NCBI GenBank assembly: GCA_004293915.1
Contig: RDZG01000064.1
Location: 1 to 64,000, forward strand
DNA length: 64,000 nt
Source: Bacteroidota bacterium
Lineage (GTDB): Bacteria > Bacteroidota > Bacteroidia > Cytophagales > UBA9547
Direction of reading: 5' to 3'
The position numbers and the translations under genes are program-made. The notes under the pieces were generated by a model. The model was given only the letters and a program-made list of their open reading frames with translations. It did no database searches and had not been told where the DNA came from. Below, in pieces: positions 62,462 to 64,000 of this stretch (its first letter is position 1; the number at the start of each line of letters is the position of its first letter).

Positions 62462-62675
62462 TAACATACATCCTGACAACAGCATCTATTATAACGGTGC
62501 ATTTGTAATTGACTCTTTGAAAAAAGATACGAGTTACAAAATGCTTGACTTATATCAAGAAGTAAAATCAAAAAAGCAGATGTCATTTTCAGTATTTATT
62601 CTTTGTTTAGATTGGTTATATTTATTGGAAGTTGCAAAACTTAATCCTAAAGGCGAAATAGAATTATGTTCATAA
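62448..62675 (+). CDS. ABC-three-component system small middle component
   Basis: A 75-residue protein starting at ATG 62448, which lies inside the end of the SMEK gene (14-base overlap). N-terminus MLLPDNIHPDNSIYYNGAFV with IDSL matches the short middle components of ABC-3C operons (PDK.I.....LY.GA..L pattern, MC6-like). A helical remainder (MSFSVFILCLDWLYLLEVAK) ends LNPKGEIEL, as in winged-helix-type middle components. It is thought to bridge the effector and the ATPase. The last 10 bases overlap the ATPase ATG at 62666. Confidence 0.78.
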   Translation: MLLPDNIHPDNSIYYNGAFVIDSLKKDTSYKMLDLYQEVKSKKQMSFSVFILCLDWLYLLEVAKLNPKGEIELCS

Positions 62676-64000
62676 AATCATTAACAATAACAAGCGGTGC
62701 TAAAGTCATTCGTGAAATTGAATTTCACAAAGGGCTTAACTTGATTGTTGACGAAAGTGAACATCAAATAACAGGTAACAGCGTTGGTAAAACTACCGTT
62801 CTGAAATTGGTAGATTTTTGTTTGGGGGCTGATAATAAGAACATATATATTGACCCTGAAACGAAACGAGATGAGTATAAACTTGTGAAAGATTTTCTAA
62901 TTGAAAATAAAGTTCTAATTACTCTTACTTTAACATCTGATTTAGACAATCATGAAGCAAATGAAATTGTTATAGAAAGAAATTTTTTATCATCTGTAAA
63001 AGAAGGAATAAGAAGGATAAATGGCCAACAGATACTTGCAGAAAATTTTGAAATGGAGCTTGGCAAAACTCTATTCCCTGACCATCTTGAAGACAAACCT
63101 TCCTTCCGACAAATCATTTCCCACAACATCCGTTATAAAGACGAAAATATCAACAACACCCTCAAGACACTTGACAAATATACTTCTGATGCAGAATACG
63201 AAACACTTTATCTTTTTCTGTTTGGGTGTGAATTCACAAAAGGAAATAGCAAGCAGGAAATTTTGATCAAACTTAAACAAGAAGATACATACAAGAATCG
63301 ACTTGAAAAGAATCAAACAAAAACGGCTTATGAAACAGCTTTGTCCCTTATAAACAATGATATTGAAGAACTGAACAAGAAGAAAAGCAGTTTCAACTTA
63401 AATGAAAACTTTGAGAAAGATTTAGACAAACTGAATCAAGTAAAATATGAGGTCAATAAATTAAGTTCAAGTATTGGAAAACTTAACATTCGTAAAAACC
63501 TGATAAAAGAAACAGAAGCAGAACTTAAATCCAGCAAGTCAGATATTGACTTGCGACAATTGGAAATCATTTATGAACAAGCAACTACCAAAGTAAAGAC
63601 AATTCAAAAATCATTTTCAGACCTTGTTTCCTTTCATAACACAATGATTGAGGAAAAGGTAAAATATATCACCAAAGAATTACCCGCTCTTGAAAAATCT
63701 CTTGCAGAAAATAATAATTTTCTAAAGCGACTACTTGAGGAGGAAAAAAAAGTAGCATCTGCAATTTCAAAAAGTGATTCGTTTGAAGAACTTGAAAAAG
63801 TAATTGTGGAGTTGACCGAAAAGCATAGAAAGAAAGGCGAGTTTGAAAATATTATTCAACAATTGAATGAAGTTGATTCCAACATAAAAGAATTCAACAA
63901 ACAACTAAGTGAAATTGACAACGAGCTTTTCAGTGATAGTTTTGAACAAGTTGTAAAAACGCAGTTAAACAAATTCAACAAACATTTTGCTTCTATTTCA
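62666..64000 (+). CDS. ABC-three-component system ATPase (DUF2326-type), 3-prime end outside the window
   Basis: Open from ATG 62666 to the window edge (445 codons, no stop). N-terminus FIKSLTITSGAKVIREIEFH, KGLNLIVDE, then Walker A GNSVGKTTVLKLVDFCLG (residues 37-54), the DNA-recombination-type ATPase core with VIERNF, and RQIISHNIRYKDENINNTLKTLD with YLFLFGC as in DUF2326/RecN-like ABC ATPases. From about residue 205 a long coiled coil begins (LKQEDTYKNRLEKNQTKTAY onward) and continues to the end. The Walker B half should follow outside the window. As the partner of the SMEK and middle components it is the energy-converting, DNA-sensing part of the system. Confidence 0.83.
   Translation, partial: MFIKSLTITSGAKVIREIEFHKGLNLIVDESEHQITGNSVGKTTVLKLVDFCLGADNKNIYIDPETKRDEYKLVKDFLIENKVLITLTLTSDLDNHEANEIVIERNFLSSVKEGIRRINGQQILAENFEMELGKTLFPDHLEDKPSFRQIISHNIRYKDENINNTLKTLDKYTSDAEYETLYLFLFGCEFTKGNSKQEILIKLKQEDTYKNRLEKNQTKTAYETALSLINNDIEELNKKKSSFNLNENFEKDLDKLNQVKYEVNKLSSSIGKLNIRKNLIKETEAELKSSKSDIDLRQLEIIYEQATTKVKTIQKSFSDLVSFHNTMIEEKVKYITKELPALEKSLAENNNFLKRLLEEEKKVASAISKSDSFEELEKVIVELTEKHRKKGEFENIIQQLNEVDSNIKEFNKQLSEIDNELFSDSFEQVVKTQLNKFNKHFASIS

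Overview
The window looks like chromosomal DNA of a member of the Bacteroidota (Cytophagia/Chitinophagia/Flavobacteriia-like). The DNA is strongly A+T-rich. Proteins carry type IX secretion sorting domains, SPOR domains and short Bacteroidota-type lipoprotein signals. bshA (bacillithiol) and an MGS-less CarB are present. Promoters fit the TTTG / TAnnTTTG pattern, genes lack clear Shine-Dalgarno boxes, and the tmRNA and tRNA do not encode CCA. No rRNA operon, phage or complete insertion sequence was seen.

Layout. 0.1-4 kb: a broken lon protease gene, then anthranilate/aminodeoxychorismate synthase component II and phosphatidylserine decarboxylase. 4-7.7 kb: a promoter and a three-gene surface operon (DUF4856 lipoprotein, imelysin, HTTM membrane protein). 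7.8-10.4 kb: a LuxR regulator, a frameshifted secreted esterase and a small barrel protein, bracketed by a 76-bp direct repeat copied from the 3-prime end of bshA. 10.3-13.5 kb: bshA, a Nudix hydrolase, rseP. 13.6-20.2 kb: a large MORN-repeat protein, a two-gene ATPase plus PD-(D/E)XK nuclease unit (candidate defence pair), carB. 20-34 kb: envelope proteins, an isolated nuoM, an Fe-S protein, purQ, murD, a FemAB-like acyltransferase, a SPOR protein and a T9SS cargo pair. 33.8-34.3 kb: ssrA (tmRNA) and tRNA-Ser(GGA). 34.3-40.2 kb: a GDI-repeat protein, lipoproteins, a histidine kinase, and rluB with a repeat-rich N-terminal tail that is out of frame.

40.3-50.5 kb is an accessory island. It holds a DnaB-like P-loop ATPase, a rhuM pseudogene, a BcgI-like restriction-modification operon (nuclease-methyltransferase fusion, S subunit, and an added polyvalent-protein-type kinase followed by a relic hsdS tail), an AlbA/Schlafen-type regulator with an eight-copy GTCCGAT array behind it, a WYL regulator, and a CAP-domain protein followed by the relic of another. 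Three copies of a roughly 55-bp promoter-like repeat lie in this island. 50.5-61.4 kb is largely housekeeping: ZIP transporter, DivIVA, ribD, Rpn nuclease, pterin dehydratase, a 7TMR-DISM/AraC sensor, an etfBA operon split by a broken four-helix-bundle gene, purE and dxs. From 61.5 kb to the end lies an ABC-three-component conflict system (SMEK-domain protein, small middle component, DUF2326-type coiled-coil ABC ATPase) whose last gene runs off the window.

The window has an unusual number of gene-breaking lesions (lon, esterase, rluB, four-helix bundle, rhuM, and probably the 21.0-22.1 kb protein). They are either real decay or assembly errors; read-level checks would decide. The best candidates for an undescribed system are the 15.7-17.4 kb ATPase-nuclease pair, the kinase-bearing BcgI-like operon, and the shared-promoter island at 40-50 kb.
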